Shown in pieces: positions 7,935-17,299 of a stretch of DNA of 64,000 nt. Source of the stretch: Micromonospora matsumotoense. GTDB lineage: Bacteria; Actinomycetota; Actinomycetes; Mycobacteriales; Micromonosporaceae. How positions within the stretch are numbered: the first letter of the stretch is position 1; every line of letters begins with the position of its first letter. Location of the stretch: the NCBI RefSeq assembly GCF_900091525.1, contig NZ_FMCU01000012.1, forward strand, positions 1 through 64,000, read 5' to 3'. Position numbers and translations under genes: made by a program. A model generated the notes under the pieces. That model did no database searches and had not been told where the DNA came from. It saw nothing but the letters and a program-made list of their open reading frames with translations.

Positions 7935-8756
7935 TCAGCCGGCCTCCGGGGTCGGGGCGGGTGGCGGCTGGCAGGTCGGGCACCAGTAGGTGACCCGGTC
8001 GCCCAGCTCCTCCTTACCGATGGCGGTGCCGCAGCGGCGGCACGGCTGGGCCCGCCGGCCGTACACGTAGCTGGTCTGGCCCCGGCGCAGCGAGCCGGTG
8101 GTGCTCTGGGTCCACCGGCCCCGGTTGGCGGCGAGCAGCCGTTGGGCCAGGGTTACCGTGCCGGCCAGGTCGGGCACCGCGCCGACCGGCGTCCAGGGGG
8201 AGAGCCCGCGCAGGAACAGCAGCTCACACTTGTAGAGGTTGCCCACCCCGGCCAGGTTGCGCTGGTCCAGCAGCGCCTCACCGATGGTCACCTCCGGTGC
8301 GGCGGCGAGCCGGCGGACCGCCTCGTGCGGGTCCCAGTCCGTGCCGAGCAGGTCGGGACCGAGGTGCCCGAGCAGGCGCTCCTCCTCGGCGGTGGGCAGT
8401 AGGGCCAGCTCGTGCAGGTGGTAGCCGACCGCCACCGCCTCCGGGCTGTGCAGCACCACCCGGATCAGGTGCGCCGGCCGGTCCGTCCACCGTTCCCCCG
8501 GGGCGTACGCCCGCCAGGTGCCGTCCATCCGCAGGTGGGAGTGGAGCGTCCAGTCGGCGGCCGGTGCGGCCTGCGGGGGTGCGGTCAGCCGGAGCAGCAG
8601 GTGCTTGCCCCGGCTGGCCGACTCGCGCACCGTCCAGCCGGACAGGTCGGTGGTGGCCAGCGTGGGCACCCGGAAGTCGCTGCCGGTGAGCCGGGTGCCG
8701 GCGAGCGCCCGGTGCAGGACGCGGGCGGTGTTCCAGACGGTGTCTCCTTCGGGCAC
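7935..8756 (-). CDS. Fpg/Nei-family DNA glycosylase (Nei2-like)
   Basis: 273-residue base-excision-repair glycosylase/AP lyase. The mature N terminus is P-E-G-D-T, with Pro2 as nucleophile and Glu3, the Nei-type signature. A helix-two-turn-helix lies around LLDQRNLAGVGNLYKCELLF, and a C-terminal zinc finger of C-x2-C and C-x2-C (CRRCG...CPTC) closes the protein. The GTG at 8756 is chosen because proline must be residue 2; upstream ORF sequence is not used. Such enzymes remove oxidised pyrimidines. The gene is divergent from the secreted-protein gene at 8866. Confidence 0.92.
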   Translation of the reverse strand: MPEGDTVWNTARVLHRALAGTRLTGSDFRVPTLATTDLSGWTVRESASRGKHLLLRLTAPPQAAPAADWTLHSHLRMDGTWRAYAPGERWTDRPAHLIRVVLHSPEAVAVGYHLHELALLPTAEEERLLGHLGPDLLGTDWDPHEAVRRLAAAPEVTIGEALLDQRNLAGVGNLYKCELLFLRGLSPWTPVGAVPDLAGTVTLAQRLLAANRGRWTQSTTGSLRRGQTSYVYGRRAQPCRRCGTAIGKEELGDRVTYWCPTCQPPPAPTPEAG

Positions 8757-8795
8757 CCCGGCATTCTCCCTCGTCCGAGCAGAATTCGCATGTAT

Positions 8796-8830
8796 CGCTA
8801 TTTGTAGCGTGCTTCCTGTCGATCTACGAA
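8796..8830 (+). promoter_or_regulatory. Candidate promoter with hairpin over the -35
   Basis: TTGTAG at 8802-8807, a 17-base spacer and TACGAA at 8825-8830 fit a housekeeping promoter for the gene at 8866. A small perfect inverted repeat, CGCTA-TTTG-TAGCG (8796-8809), covers the -35 and could be an operator. The 110-base intergenic region is much more AT-rich than its surroundings. Confidence 0.45.
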
Positions 8831-8865
8831 AAAATGCACTATTGGGGGGTTCTGAGGAGAATATT

Positions 8866-10248
8866 ATGGCCGTTGGCCCCCGTGGTACCTCATCGTCCCT
8901 GCTGGTCGGTCTGCTGACCGTGACCCTGGCCGGTGCCCTCACCCCGGCCGCCGCGACCGCCGCACCCCACGCCCTCGATCGCTCCGCGCTCGACCGCGCG
9001 GCCCTGGAAGGCTCCGCGCTCGACCGGTCGGCCCTGGAGCGGTCCGCGCCCGACCCGTCGGGCCTGGACCGGTCCGCGTCCGACCCGTCGCGGTCCGGGC
9101 GGCAGAGCGGCACGACGGCCGCCGGTGAGCGCTGGTCCGTCGACCTCACCGTCGTCGGCGGCGACGACGTGAACGTCCGGTTCGGTGCCGGCCTGCTGCG
9201 CCTGGCCGACCCCCGTCCGACCCGGCGCAACCGGCCCGCCGCCCTGCACGCGCCGGTCGCCGAGGGAGTGCTCCTCGCCCCCGTGCGGACCCTCGCCGGC
9301 CCGGCCAACCGGGTCCGCGCCGCGCTCACCGCCGAGGTGCCCACCGGTGCCGCCGTCGGCGTCCAGGTGCGCGGCTGGCAGGGCACCGGCTGGACCGAGT
9401 GGCGGGAGGCCGGCACCGCCCCGGCCGCCTTCGACCGACCGGTCAGCCGGGTCCAGGCCCGGGTGCTGCTCACCACCCGCGACGCGAAGGCCGCCGCCTC
9501 GGTACGCGCGGTCCAGCTCACCGCCGACACCATCGCCGTCGCGACGCCCACCCCCACCGCCGTACGCAGCTACCGGGTCTTCGCCACCCGGGAGGGTGAG
9601 GTCGGCGGGGTGACCGCCAACGGCCGCACCATCCAACCCCGGGACCACTTCGTCGCCCTGCCCTCCCGGCGCGGGCTCTCCCCGATCAACACCGGCGACT
9701 ACACCGTGCGGGTCTGCACCACCAGCGGCAGCCGATGCGAGTACGCGCCGGTCTGGGACGTCGGCCCGTGGAACACCCGCGACGACTACTGGAACCCCAC
9801 CGCCGTCCGGGAGAACTGGAAGGACCTGCCGCAGGGTCGCCCCGAGGCGCAGGCCGCCTACCAGTACGGCTACCACGGCGGCAAGGACCAGTTCGGCCGT
9901 ACCGTGCTCAACCCGGCCGGCATCGACCTCGCCGACGGCACCTTCTGGGACGGCCTGCTGCTGACCGACAACGCCTGGGTCGACGTGACGTACCTGTGGA
10001 CCGGCACCGGGCCGCGCGGCGTGATCGGCTCCGGGCCGCTCAACATCCGCACCGGCCCCGGCACCTCGTACCCGACCCGGGGGCTCGCCGCCACGCACGC
10101 CAACGTGCCGATCCAGTGCTACGTCAAGGGGCAGACGGTCGCCGGGACGTACCGGACCACCAACCGGTGGAACCGGCTGGCCGGCGGCCAGTACGTCAGC
10201 CACGCCTACGTGGCCACCGTGTACGGCGGCACCGTGTCACCCTGCTGA
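8866..10248 (+). CDS. Secreted protein with SH3-like C-terminal domain
   Basis: 460 residues. Residues 1-35 form a signal peptide (Arg, hydrophobic core, then AAATAAPHA). Residues about 36-75 are a degenerate repeat of the type (A/S)LDRSA. A beta-rich domain of about 130 residues follows. The part from SYRVFATREGEV to VDVTYLWTG has four Cys and many aromatics. The last 75 residues (GPLNIRTGPGTSY... to GGTVSPC) look like a bacterial SH3 (SH3b) cell-wall-binding domain. The ATG follows GAGGAG. A cell-surface or wall-associated role is likely; catalytic residues were not identified. Confidence 0.8.
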   Translation: MAVGPRGTSSSLLVGLLTVTLAGALTPAAATAAPHALDRSALDRAALEGSALDRSALERSAPDPSGLDRSASDPSRSGRQSGTTAAGERWSVDLTVVGGDDVNVRFGAGLLRLADPRPTRRNRPAALHAPVAEGVLLAPVRTLAGPANRVRAALTAEVPTGAAVGVQVRGWQGTGWTEWREAGTAPAAFDRPVSRVQARVLLTTRDAKAAASVRAVQLTADTIAVATPTPTAVRSYRVFATREGEVGGVTANGRTIQPRDHFVALPSRRGLSPINTGDYTVRVCTTSGSRCEYAPVWDVGPWNTRDDYWNPTAVRENWKDLPQGRPEAQAAYQYGYHGGKDQFGRTVLNPAGIDLADGTFWDGLLLTDNAWVDVTYLWTGTGPRGVIGSGPLNIRTGPGTSYPTRGLAATHANVPIQCYVKGQTVAGTYRTTNRWNRLAGGQYVSHAYVATVYGGTVSPC

Positions 10249-10310
10249 CCGGTGAGCCGCCGCCGCTGACAGGACCGCCCTCGACCGGCCGGGTCGCCGG
10301 GCGGGTCGGC

Positions 10311-10571
10311 TCAGGGCCGCTCGTCGGGGCGGGGCGGCCGGACCATGTCCTGGTAGCGGGGGTGACTCGCGCCGTACACCGCGAAGTTCAGCCGGGCGTG
10401 GGTGAGACTCAGCTCACCGTTCGCCCCGCCCCGCACCACGTCGGCGTCGGCGTCACCCTGGCCGTCATCGGTCCAGAAGCAGACCGGACAGGTGCCCCCA
10501 CCCGTCCGGGACGCACAACAGGGACAGCCCACCGGAACCCACACTTCACCCACCGCAGCAGCATTCCACAC
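10311..10571 (-). CDS. CPCC-family cysteine-rich protein
   Basis: 86 residues at most. The sequence GCPCCASRTGGGTCPVCFW followed by DDGQ and the motif GGANGELSLTHARLNF matches the CPCC family of small cysteine-rich proteins, which probably bind a metal through C-x-C-C and C-x2-C. Their function is not known. Start is uncertain: GTG at 10571 gives the longest form, while GTG at 10544 has a better upstream GGTGAA. It follows the SAM hydrolase gene by 24 bases on the same strand. Confidence 0.75.
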   Translation of the reverse strand: MWNAAAVGEVWVPVGCPCCASRTGGGTCPVCFWTDDGQGDADADVVRGGANGELSLTHARLNFAVYGASHPRYQDMVRPPRPDERP

Positions 10572-10595
10572 CGGACGTCGGGCAGGGAGCGCAGC

Positions 10596-11390
10596 TCACC
10601 CCCTGATACGCCCCCGCACCGTGACCGTGGCACCCGGGGCGACCCCGAGCAGGTCCACCGCCCGGCCGCCGTTCCGGGCCACCGCCACCAGGCCGGCGGA
10701 GTCGACGAGGACGACCAGCGAACCGGGTGCCGCGTCGGCGAACGTGCGGCCGCGTACCGCCGGTCGGCCGGCGACCTCCACCGGCCCGGCCAGCGACGCC
10801 AGCAGGTCGGCCCCGGCGGCGAGCTGCACGTTGCCGAATTGGTCCACGGTGAGCACCTCGGCGGTGAACCCCTCGGCCTCCCGGCGCAGCACCGGCGGGG
10901 GCAGGGTCACCAGGGTGGCCGGGTCGACCTCCGGCCCGGCGTCGGTCGGCCGGTCGCCGAGGGCCAGCCGCGCCGCCACCGGGGCGAAGACGTCCCGGCC
11001 GTGGAAGGTGTCCGACACCTCCGCCGCCAGCCACCCCGGCGCGGTCAACTCCACCGCCGAGGTGATCCCGCCCAACGCCTGCGCCGCCGCCGTCAGCACC
11101 CCGTTGTCCGGCCCGACCAGCAGCCCGCCCGGTGCGACCAGCGCCACCGCCCGCCGGGACGTGCCGACCCCCGGGTCCACGACCGCCACGTGCACCCCGT
11201 ACGGCAGGTGCGGCACGGCCTGGGCGAGCACCGCCGCGCCCCGCCGGACGTCCCCCGGCGGCACCAGGTGGGTCACGTCGATCACCCGTGCCGTCGGGGC
11301 GATCCGGCCGATCACCCCGTGGCAGACGGCCACGAACCCGTCGGTGAGCCCGTAGTCGGTGGTCAGCGAGATCCAGGGGGTCGGGGCCAT
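10596..11390 (-). CDS. S-adenosyl-L-methionine hydrolase (SAM hydroxide adenosyltransferase, DUF62)
   Basis: 264-residue member of the family that also holds the fluorinase and the chlorinase SalL. Family members use water to split SAM into adenosine and methionine. Signatures seen: SLTTDYGLTDGFV at the N terminus, VVDPGVGTSRR, LVGPDNGVL, FHGRDVFAPVAA and VDQFGNVQLAA. The Asp/Arg/His set expected for the hydrolase is plausible in these motifs. Start is the ATG at 11390. No halogenase or secondary-metabolite genes lie nearby, so a housekeeping SAM hydrolase is more likely than a halogenase. Confidence 0.9.
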   Translation of the reverse strand: MAPTPWISLTTDYGLTDGFVAVCHGVIGRIAPTARVIDVTHLVPPGDVRRGAAVLAQAVPHLPYGVHVAVVDPGVGTSRRAVALVAPGGLLVGPDNGVLTAAAQALGGITSAVELTAPGWLAAEVSDTFHGRDVFAPVAARLALGDRPTDAGPEVDPATLVTLPPPVLRREAEGFTAEVLTVDQFGNVQLAAGADLLASLAGPVEVAGRPAVRGRTFADAAPGSLVVLVDSAGLVAVARNGGRAVDLLGVAPGATVTVRGRIRG

Positions 11391-11490
11391 GCCGGCAGGC
11401 TAGTGCGGCGAGCGCACTATCACTGACCGGACACCCCGATCGGCCGACCGGCCGGTGCCGCCCCCGCACCGGGTTCGGCAGACTGCCGGG

Positions 11491-12036
11491 GTGACGAAAC
11501 GCCTTCGTATCCTGTCCACGACCGCCACCGTCCTGATCGCCCTGGCCCTGGCCGGCTGCGGTGACGATCCCGCCGACGAGCGGGACGGCGGGGCGTGGGC
11601 CGACGGCCGGTCGAAAGCCCCGGCCACCACCGAGGCCGCCCCGGCGGAGGAACCCGCGAAGGCCGCGAAGCCGGGCGCCACCCCCCTGGAGAGCCCCTCC
11701 ACGCCACCGTTCGTGCTGCCGACCAAGAAGACGAGCGCCCCCGCCGCCCGCAAGGTGGTCGACGCGTTCAAGGCCGCCGGCCTGAAGGTGCCCGACCCGC
11801 GCGACCGGTCCAAGGACTGCGGACCCAACGGTACGGGGGTCGGCTGCGCCCAACTGCTCGTCACCGACGCCGTCTCCGTCTACGTCTTCCCCGACGAGGC
11901 GACCGCCACCAACCAGACCGACATGTGGGGGGTCAAGGCGTACCGGGCGGGTGCGGTGGTGCTCAACTACCTGGGCACCCGGACCAGCGCCGCCGAGCAG
12001 AAGCGCTACAACGACGTGCTGGCCAAGCTCGGCTGA
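11491..12036 (+). CDS. Putative lipoprotein
   Basis: 181 residues. The N terminus has Lys/Arg, a hydrophobic stretch and the lipobox LAGC, so Cys near residue 22 should be lipidated and the protein anchored outside the membrane. A charged Ala/Pro/Glu linker runs to about residue 80. The C-terminal 100 residues form a small domain with two Cys (KDC and GC) that I do not assign to a named family. The GTG at 11491 fits a proper signal peptide. Confidence 0.75.
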   Translation: MTKRLRILSTTATVLIALALAGCGDDPADERDGGAWADGRSKAPATTEAAPAEEPAKAAKPGATPLESPSTPPFVLPTKKTSAPAARKVVDAFKAAGLKVPDPRDRSKDCGPNGTGVGCAQLLVTDAVSVYVFPDEATATNQTDMWGVKAYRAGAVVLNYLGTRTSAAEQKRYNDVLAKLG

Positions 12037-12047
12037 GCCGCCCCGCG

Positions 12048-15000
12048 TCAGCCGCGCAGCCGCAGGCCACGGGGGGTGGCCCGGAAACCGGCGGCGGCGA
12101 GCGCGTCGCGCAGCGGTGAGGAGTGCACCGCCTCACCGTCGGCCCGCTCCACCGACATCGCCCCCAACGCCCCGGAGTGCACCGCGTCGGCGAGCGCCTT
12201 GCCGGCGGCGGTCAGCGTGTCGGCGTCGACGGTGAAGGAGAGGATCGTCCGCCCGCCCCGCTCGACGTAGAGGGCCAGGTCACCACCGACCAGCACCACC
12301 ACCGCCCCGGCCTTGCGCCCGGCCCGGTGCCCGGTGCCCGGTGCGGCGCCGTCACCCGAGTCGACGGCCCGCTCCGGCCAGGGCAGCGCCGCGCCGTACG
12401 GGTTGGCCGGGTCGGTGGCGGCGAGCACCACGGTCGGCCCGTCGCCCCGCCCCCGGTCGGCCGGCTCGGCGAGCGCCCGCAACCGGTCCACCGCACCGGG
12501 CACCGCGAACTGCGCCGCGCCCAGCCCTTCCACGAAGTAGCCCCGCCGGGCCGCGCCCCGCTCCTCCAGCGCGGCGAGCACCGGATAGACGGCGGCGAAC
12601 CCGCCGGTCACCTGCTCGGCCAGCACCGCCCCCCGGGTCACCACCCCGTGCCGGTCGAGCAGCAGATCGGCCAGGGCGGCGGCCCGTCGGGTCGGGTCGG
12701 TGTCCCGCTCCGGCAGCCGGGACCAGCGCCCGGCCACCGTGGGCGGGCCACCCCGGCTGGGCAGCGCCACCCGACCCGGACGGCGGTAACGGGTGCGCGG
12801 GGCGGCCGGCCGGGACCGGTGCGCGCCACCCGCGCCGAGCGCCGCCCGCAGCGGGGCGAGGGTGTCGTTGGTGAGCTGCCCGGCCCAGACCAGATCCCAG
12901 ATCGCCGCGGTCAGGGCGGTGTCGTCGTCGGAGCCCACCCGGTCGGACAGCGGGCGGAAGAAGAGCGCCTGGCCGTCGGCGAGGGCGTCCAGCACGGCGG
13001 CGTGCAGCGGGGTGCCGGCGAACGCGTCGTCCGCCGGGGGGAGCAGCAACGGCGCGACATCCGCGTACGCCAGGGTGAGCCAACCGTCGCCGCCGGAGAT
13101 CGCCCCCGAGCCGGCCCACACCACCTCGCCCCCGGCGCACAACTCGTCGAGCTGGGCGGGGGAGTAGTCGGCGACCCGGGCGGGCAGCACCAGCCGCTCC
13201 CACGCCGACGCGGGCACCGCCGTGCCCTGCAACTGCTCGATCGTGGCGGCCACCGCCTCCACCCCGCGCGCCGACGAGCCGATCTGCTGCCAGCGGGGCA
13301 GGAAGCCGGCCAGCACCCGGGGCGGCACCGGTTCGATCTCCCGACGCAGCGCGGCGAGCGACCGGCGGCGCAGCAGCCGCAGCACCTCGGCGTCGCACCA
13401 CTGGGTGCCCACGCTGTCCGGGGCGAACTCGCCGGAGACCACCCGCCCGGTCGCGGCGAGCCGACGCAGCGTCTGCTCCACCACGAACACCCCGAGCCCG
13501 AAGCGGGCGGCGCAGGTCGCGGCGGCGAACGGCCCGTGGGTACGGGCGTACCGGGCGACCAGGTCGCCGAGCGGATCGGCCACCGGCGTCAGGTACGCCT
13601 CGGCCACCCCCACCGGCAGCGCCACCCCGAGCGCGTCGCGCAGCCGGGCGGCGTCCTCGATGCCCACCCAGCGTTCCTCGCCGGCGATCCGGACCCGCAG
13701 CGCCCGGCGGGCCGCCACCAACTCCGCCGGCCAGTCCACCGGCACACCCCGCTCGGCCAGCTCCGCCTCGGTCAGGTCACCGAGGACCCGCAGCAGTTCG
13801 GCGACGTCCTCGGCGTCGCGGGGCCGGCGCTGGTCGGTGCGCCAGCGCAGCTGCCGTTCGGTCTCGGCGAGCACCGCCGGGTCGAGCAACTCGCGCAGGT
13901 CCACCCGGCCGAGCAGCTCCCCGAGCAGGGTCGGGTCCAGCGCCAGCGCGGCGGCCCGCCGCTCGGCCAGCGGGGCGTCCCCCTCATAGAGGAACGCGCC
14001 GACATAGCCGAAGAGCAGCGACCGGGCGAACGGCGAGGGGCGTTCGCTCTCCACCTCGACCAGGCGGACCCTGCGGCTGGCCAGGTCGCGCATCAACCCG
14101 GCCAGGGCGGGCTGGTCGAAGACGTCCTGCAGGCACTCCCGGGCGGCCTCCAGGGTGACCGGGAAGTCGGCGTACTCGCGGGCCACGTCGAGCAGTTGGG
14201 CGGCGCGCTGGCGTTGCTGCCACAGCGGCTGCCGGCGGCGCGGGTCACGCCGGGGCAGCAGCAGCGACCGGGCGGCGCACTCGCGGAACCGGGCGGCGAA
14301 CAGCGCCGAGGTGCCCACCGACTCCTCGACCAGCTGGGTGATCTCGTCGGGCTCGAAGACCACCACGTCGGCGCCGGGCGGCTCGTCGGCGGTGTCCGGC
14401 AGCCGCACCACGATCCCGTCGTCGGAGGGCATGACCTGGGCGTCCACTCCGTAGCGCTCGGCCAGCCGGCGGCCGATCGCCAACGCCCACGGTCCGTTGA
14501 CCCGGGCCCCGAGCACGCTGTGCACGGCCAGCCGCCAGTCACCCAGCTCGTCGCGGAACCGCTCGACCAGCACCGTGCGGTCGTCGGGCAGCGAGCGGGT
14601 GGCGGCCTGCTGCTCGCGCAGGTAGGCCATCAGGTTGCCGGCCGCCCAGTCGTCCAGGCCGCCGGCCCGCAACGCGGTCAGGGCGGTGGCGTCGTCCTGG
14701 CGCACCAACGCCCGGACCCGGGCGCCGATGGCCCGACCCAGCTCGACCGGTCGGCCCAACTGGTCGCCCTTCCAGAACGGCATCCGGGCCGCCTGGCCGG
14801 GAGCGGGGGAGACGAGCACCCGGTCGGGGGTGATCTCCTCGATCCGCCAGGACGAGGAGCCGAGCAGGAAGACGTCGCCGATCCGGGACTCGTAGACCAT
14901 CTCCTCGTCCAGCTCGCCGACCCGGGCGGCGCGCTGCGCCCCGGCCAGGAACACCCCGAAGAGCCCTCGGTCGGGGATGGTGCCCCCGCTGGTGACGGCG

Positions 15001-16640
15001 AGGCGCTGGGCACCCGGCCGGCCGGTCAGCACGTCGGTGGCCCGGTCCCAGACCAACCGGGGACGCAGCTCCGCGAAGGCGGTCGACGGGTAACGGCCGG
15101 AGAGCATGTCGAGCACGGCGTGCAGCGCCGAGTCGGGCAGCTCGGCGAAGGGCGCGGCGCGGCGGACCAGCACCGCCAGGTCACCGACCGGCCAGGGTTC
15201 GAGGGCGACCATGGCGACGATCTGCTGGGCGAGCACGTCCAGCGGGTTGCGCGGGTAGTGCAGCTCCTCGATGGCGCCGGTCGCCATCCGCTCCGCGACC
15301 ACGGTGCAGGAGAGCAGGTCGCCCCGGTGCTTGGGGAAGACCACTCCCCGGGACACCGCACCCACCTGGTGCCCGGCCCGGCCGACCCGTTGCAGGCCGG
15401 CCGCGACACTCGGGGGGGCCTCGATCTGCACCACCAGGTCGACCGCGCCCATGTCGATGCCCAGCTCCAGGCTGGAGGTGGCCACCACGGCGGGCAGCCG
15501 GCCGGACTTGAGCGCCTCCTCGATCTGCTTGCGTTCCTCCCGGGAGACGCTGCCGTGGTGGGCGCGGGCGATCACCGCATCCGTACCGGCCGCCGCACCC
15601 GACTGGGCCATCACCTCGGCCGGCGGCCCGCCGTCGGCGGCGGGCACCTCCTCGGCGGCCAGCTCGTTCAGCCGGGCGCAGAGCCGTTCGGCGCTCCGCC
15701 GGGAGTTGGTGAACACGATGGTCGAGCGGTGTGCCCGGATCAGCGCGAGGACCCGTTCCTCCACGGCGGGCCAGATCGACGCCCGGCGCGGGCCGGGGCC
15801 GCCCAGGTCGTCCTCGGGGGGTTGCGCGGTCTCGTCGAGCCGGGTCATGTCCTCCACCGGGACCTCGACGCTCACCTCGATCGTCTTGGGGGTGGCCGGC
15901 TGCACCACGTCCACCGGGTGGGCGCCGCCGAGGAACCGGGCGCAGACGTCGATCGGCCGGACCGTGGCGGACAGGCCGATCCGCTGGGCGGGCCGGGCCA
16001 GCAGTTCGTCCAGACGCTCCAGGGAGAGCGCCAGGTGGGCGCCGCGCTTGGTGCCGGCGACGGCGTGCACCTCGTCGACGATGACGGTCTCGACGCCGTG
16101 CAACGAATCCCGGGCCGCCGAGGTGAGCAGCAGGAACAACGACTCGGGGGTGGTGATGAGGATGTCCGGCGGGGTGCGGGCGAAGGCCCGGCGCTCGTCG
16201 GCGGGGGTGTCGCCGGTGCGCATCCCGACGGTGATGTCCGGCGGTGTCACGCCGAGTCGGGTGGCCGCCTGCCGGATGCCGGTGAGCGGGGTGCGGAGAT
16301 TGCGTTCGACGTCGACGGCGAGCGCCTTGAGCGGGCTGACGTAGAGCACCCGGCAGCGTTGTCGGGCGTCGGCCGGAGCAGGCGTGTCGGCCAGCCGGTC
16401 GAGCGACCAGAGGAACGCCGCGAGCGTCTTGCCCGAGCCGGTGGGTGCGACCACCAGGGCGTTGCGGCCGGCGGCCACCGAGGCCCAGGCGCCGAGCTGG
16501 GCGGGGGTGGGCGCGGCGAAGGCGGCGGTGAACCACTCCCGGGTGGCCGGACCGAATCCGGCCGGCACTCCCGCGCCGGCAGCCGGGTCCGCCGGGCCGC
16601 CGCTCGCGCCGCCCGCTCCCGCCCCACCCCGCCTCGTCAC
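12048..16640 (-). CDS. lhr: Lhr-type superfamily 2 helicase
   Basis: 1530-residue large helicase-related protein. Motif I (VVAPTGSGKT, about residue 65), motif Ia, TPESLFLLL, the DEVH box (VIVDEVHAV, about 190), SAT (GLSATVRP), TSSLELGIDMG and QRVGRAGHQ are all present, so the two RecA-like domains and winged helix are intact. The long C-terminal part (about residues 850-1530) corresponds to the Lhr-CTD typical of actinobacteria. Lhr is a 3'-5' ATP-dependent helicase acting on RNA-DNA hybrids and induced by DNA damage in mycobacteria. GTG start. The region shows large reverse-strand shadow frames only. Confidence 0.95.
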   Translation of the reverse strand: MTRRGGAGAGGASGGPADPAAGAGVPAGFGPATREWFTAAFAAPTPAQLGAWASVAAGRNALVVAPTGSGKTLAAFLWSLDRLADTPAPADARQRCRVLYVSPLKALAVDVERNLRTPLTGIRQAATRLGVTPPDITVGMRTGDTPADERRAFARTPPDILITTPESLFLLLTSAARDSLHGVETVIVDEVHAVAGTKRGAHLALSLERLDELLARPAQRIGLSATVRPIDVCARFLGGAHPVDVVQPATPKTIEVSVEVPVEDMTRLDETAQPPEDDLGGPGPRRASIWPAVEERVLALIRAHRSTIVFTNSRRSAERLCARLNELAAEEVPAADGGPPAEVMAQSGAAAGTDAVIARAHHGSVSREERKQIEEALKSGRLPAVVATSSLELGIDMGAVDLVVQIEAPPSVAAGLQRVGRAGHQVGAVSRGVVFPKHRGDLLSCTVVAERMATGAIEELHYPRNPLDVLAQQIVAMVALEPWPVGDLAVLVRRAAPFAELPDSALHAVLDMLSGRYPSTAFAELRPRLVWDRATDVLTGRPGAQRLAVTSGGTIPDRGLFGVFLAGAQRAARVGELDEEMVYESRIGDVFLLGSSSWRIEEITPDRVLVSPAPGQAARMPFWKGDQLGRPVELGRAIGARVRALVRQDDATALTALRAGGLDDWAAGNLMAYLREQQAATRSLPDDRTVLVERFRDELGDWRLAVHSVLGARVNGPWALAIGRRLAERYGVDAQVMPSDDGIVVRLPDTADEPPGADVVVFEPDEITQLVEESVGTSALFAARFRECAARSLLLPRRDPRRRQPLWQQRQRAAQLLDVAREYADFPVTLEAARECLQDVFDQPALAGLMRDLASRRVRLVEVESERPSPFARSLLFGYVGAFLYEGDAPLAERRAAALALDPTLLGELLGRVDLRELLDPAVLAETERQLRWRTDQRRPRDAEDVAELLRVLGDLTEAELAERGVPVDWPAELVAARRALRVRIAGEERWVGIEDAARLRDALGVALPVGVAEAYLTPVADPLGDLVARYARTHGPFAAATCAARFGLGVFVVEQTLRRLAATGRVVSGEFAPDSVGTQWCDAEVLRLLRRRSLAALRREIEPVPPRVLAGFLPRWQQIGSSARGVEAVAATIEQLQGTAVPASAWERLVLPARVADYSPAQLDELCAGGEVVWAGSGAISGGDGWLTLAYADVAPLLLPPADDAFAGTPLHAAVLDALADGQALFFRPLSDRVGSDDDTALTAAIWDLVWAGQLTNDTLAPLRAALGAGGAHRSRPAAPRTRYRRPGRVALPSRGGPPTVAGRWSRLPERDTDPTRRAAALADLLLDRHGVVTRGAVLAEQVTGGFAAVYPVLAALEERGAARRGYFVEGLGAAQFAVPGAVDRLRALAEPADRGRGDGPTVVLAATDPANPYGAALPWPERAVDSGDGAAPGTGHRAGRKAGAVVVLVGGDLALYVERGGRTILSFTVDADTLTAAGKALADAVHSGALGAMSVERADGEAVHSSPLRDALAAAGFRATPRGLRLRG

Positions 16641-16733
16641 GTCCCCATCCTGCCCCGACGGTGTGACATCGCGCCGGGGCGGATGCTGATCTGTCCGACG
16701 CCGCGAGAGAATGGCGAATTAGCCGATTAGTAC

Positions 16734-16807
16734 GTTAAGTCTTACTTAACTGCTTGCTTGTGACCCACAACATAAAGTAACTTCACCCGGACTGCCGTAA
16801 CGGGTGA
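16734..16807 (+). promoter_or_regulatory. Promoter region with operator-like palindrome and leader hairpin
   Basis: The 177-base gap between lhr and the gene at 16818 is AT-rich. It holds the perfect inverted repeat GTTAAGT-CTT-ACTTAAC (16734-16750), a possible -10 TAAAGT (16773-16778) and a hairpin TCACCCG / CGGGTGA (16783-16789, 16801-16807) that touches the ribosome site GAGAGGA. The palindrome looks like a repressor site. Confidence 0.45.
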
Positions 16808-16817
16808 GAGGAATCGG

Positions 16818-17195
16818 ATGTTCGTCGAGGAGCGAGGCCCGACGCCCGGCACCGACGTGCTCATCCGCAAGGTCGAAGGGCACCTCACCGCCCTGCGGAC
16901 CAGCCTGCGTGGCCCTGAGCTGGAGCTGGCCGAGCGTCTCGCCGACAGCCTGCGGGAGCTGGTCGTCTCCACCGCCCAGGCCAGCGCGGCCGACCGGGGT
17001 CAGGTGCGGGTCGCCGTGCACTACTTCGTGCTCCGTCGGGAGAGCCGCGGCAAGCTGCTCCCGGTGCGATCGCTGGCCGTCGCCCAGCGGGTGGTCGACA
17101 AGGTCGCCCTCCAGCTCGGCCGCCCCGATCTGCTGGTCGAGCCCCGGCGGGCGCTGACGCCCGCGCTTCCCGGCGGCGAGGCACCACCCGGCTGA
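16818..17195 (+). CDS. Hypothetical protein, small helical
   Basis: 125 residues, no family recognised. It is mostly helical, with heptad-like Leu spacing in LELAERLADSLRELVV, and has an odd polar stretch HYFVLRRESRG. It has no signal peptide, membrane segment or Cys pair. The ATG at 16818 follows GAGAGGA. Divergent from lhr and followed 104 bases later by the Mrp operon; its own palindromic promoter suggests dedicated regulation. Confidence 0.65.
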   Translation: MFVEERGPTPGTDVLIRKVEGHLTALRTSLRGPELELAERLADSLRELVVSTAQASAADRGQVRVAVHYFVLRRESRGKLLPVRSLAVAQRVVDKVALQLGRPDLLVEPRRALTPALPGGEAPPG

Positions 17196-17299
17196 CTGCG
17201 ATTTCCCGAAACCCCCCCATAGGGGGCTGAACTGGCGTGTGATCGGTGCGGACCGGAACAATTCGCCCGGTGCGCGCCGCCAGTTCGACGGGAGGACGC

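Noticed and set aside
10596..11390. A chlorinase or fluorinase
   Set aside because: The family fold is shared, but nothing nearby suggests halometabolite synthesis and most members are SAM hydrolases.
12123..16730. A 1535-codon open frame on the + strand opposite lhr
   Set aside because: It is a shadow of lhr caused by GC-biased third positions; the protein is Gly/Arg/His-rich without any domain, while the reverse strand codes a complete helicase.
17214..17226. Terminator CCCCC-ATA-GGGGG before mrpA
   Set aside because: Five pairs with a three-base loop is too weak to call.
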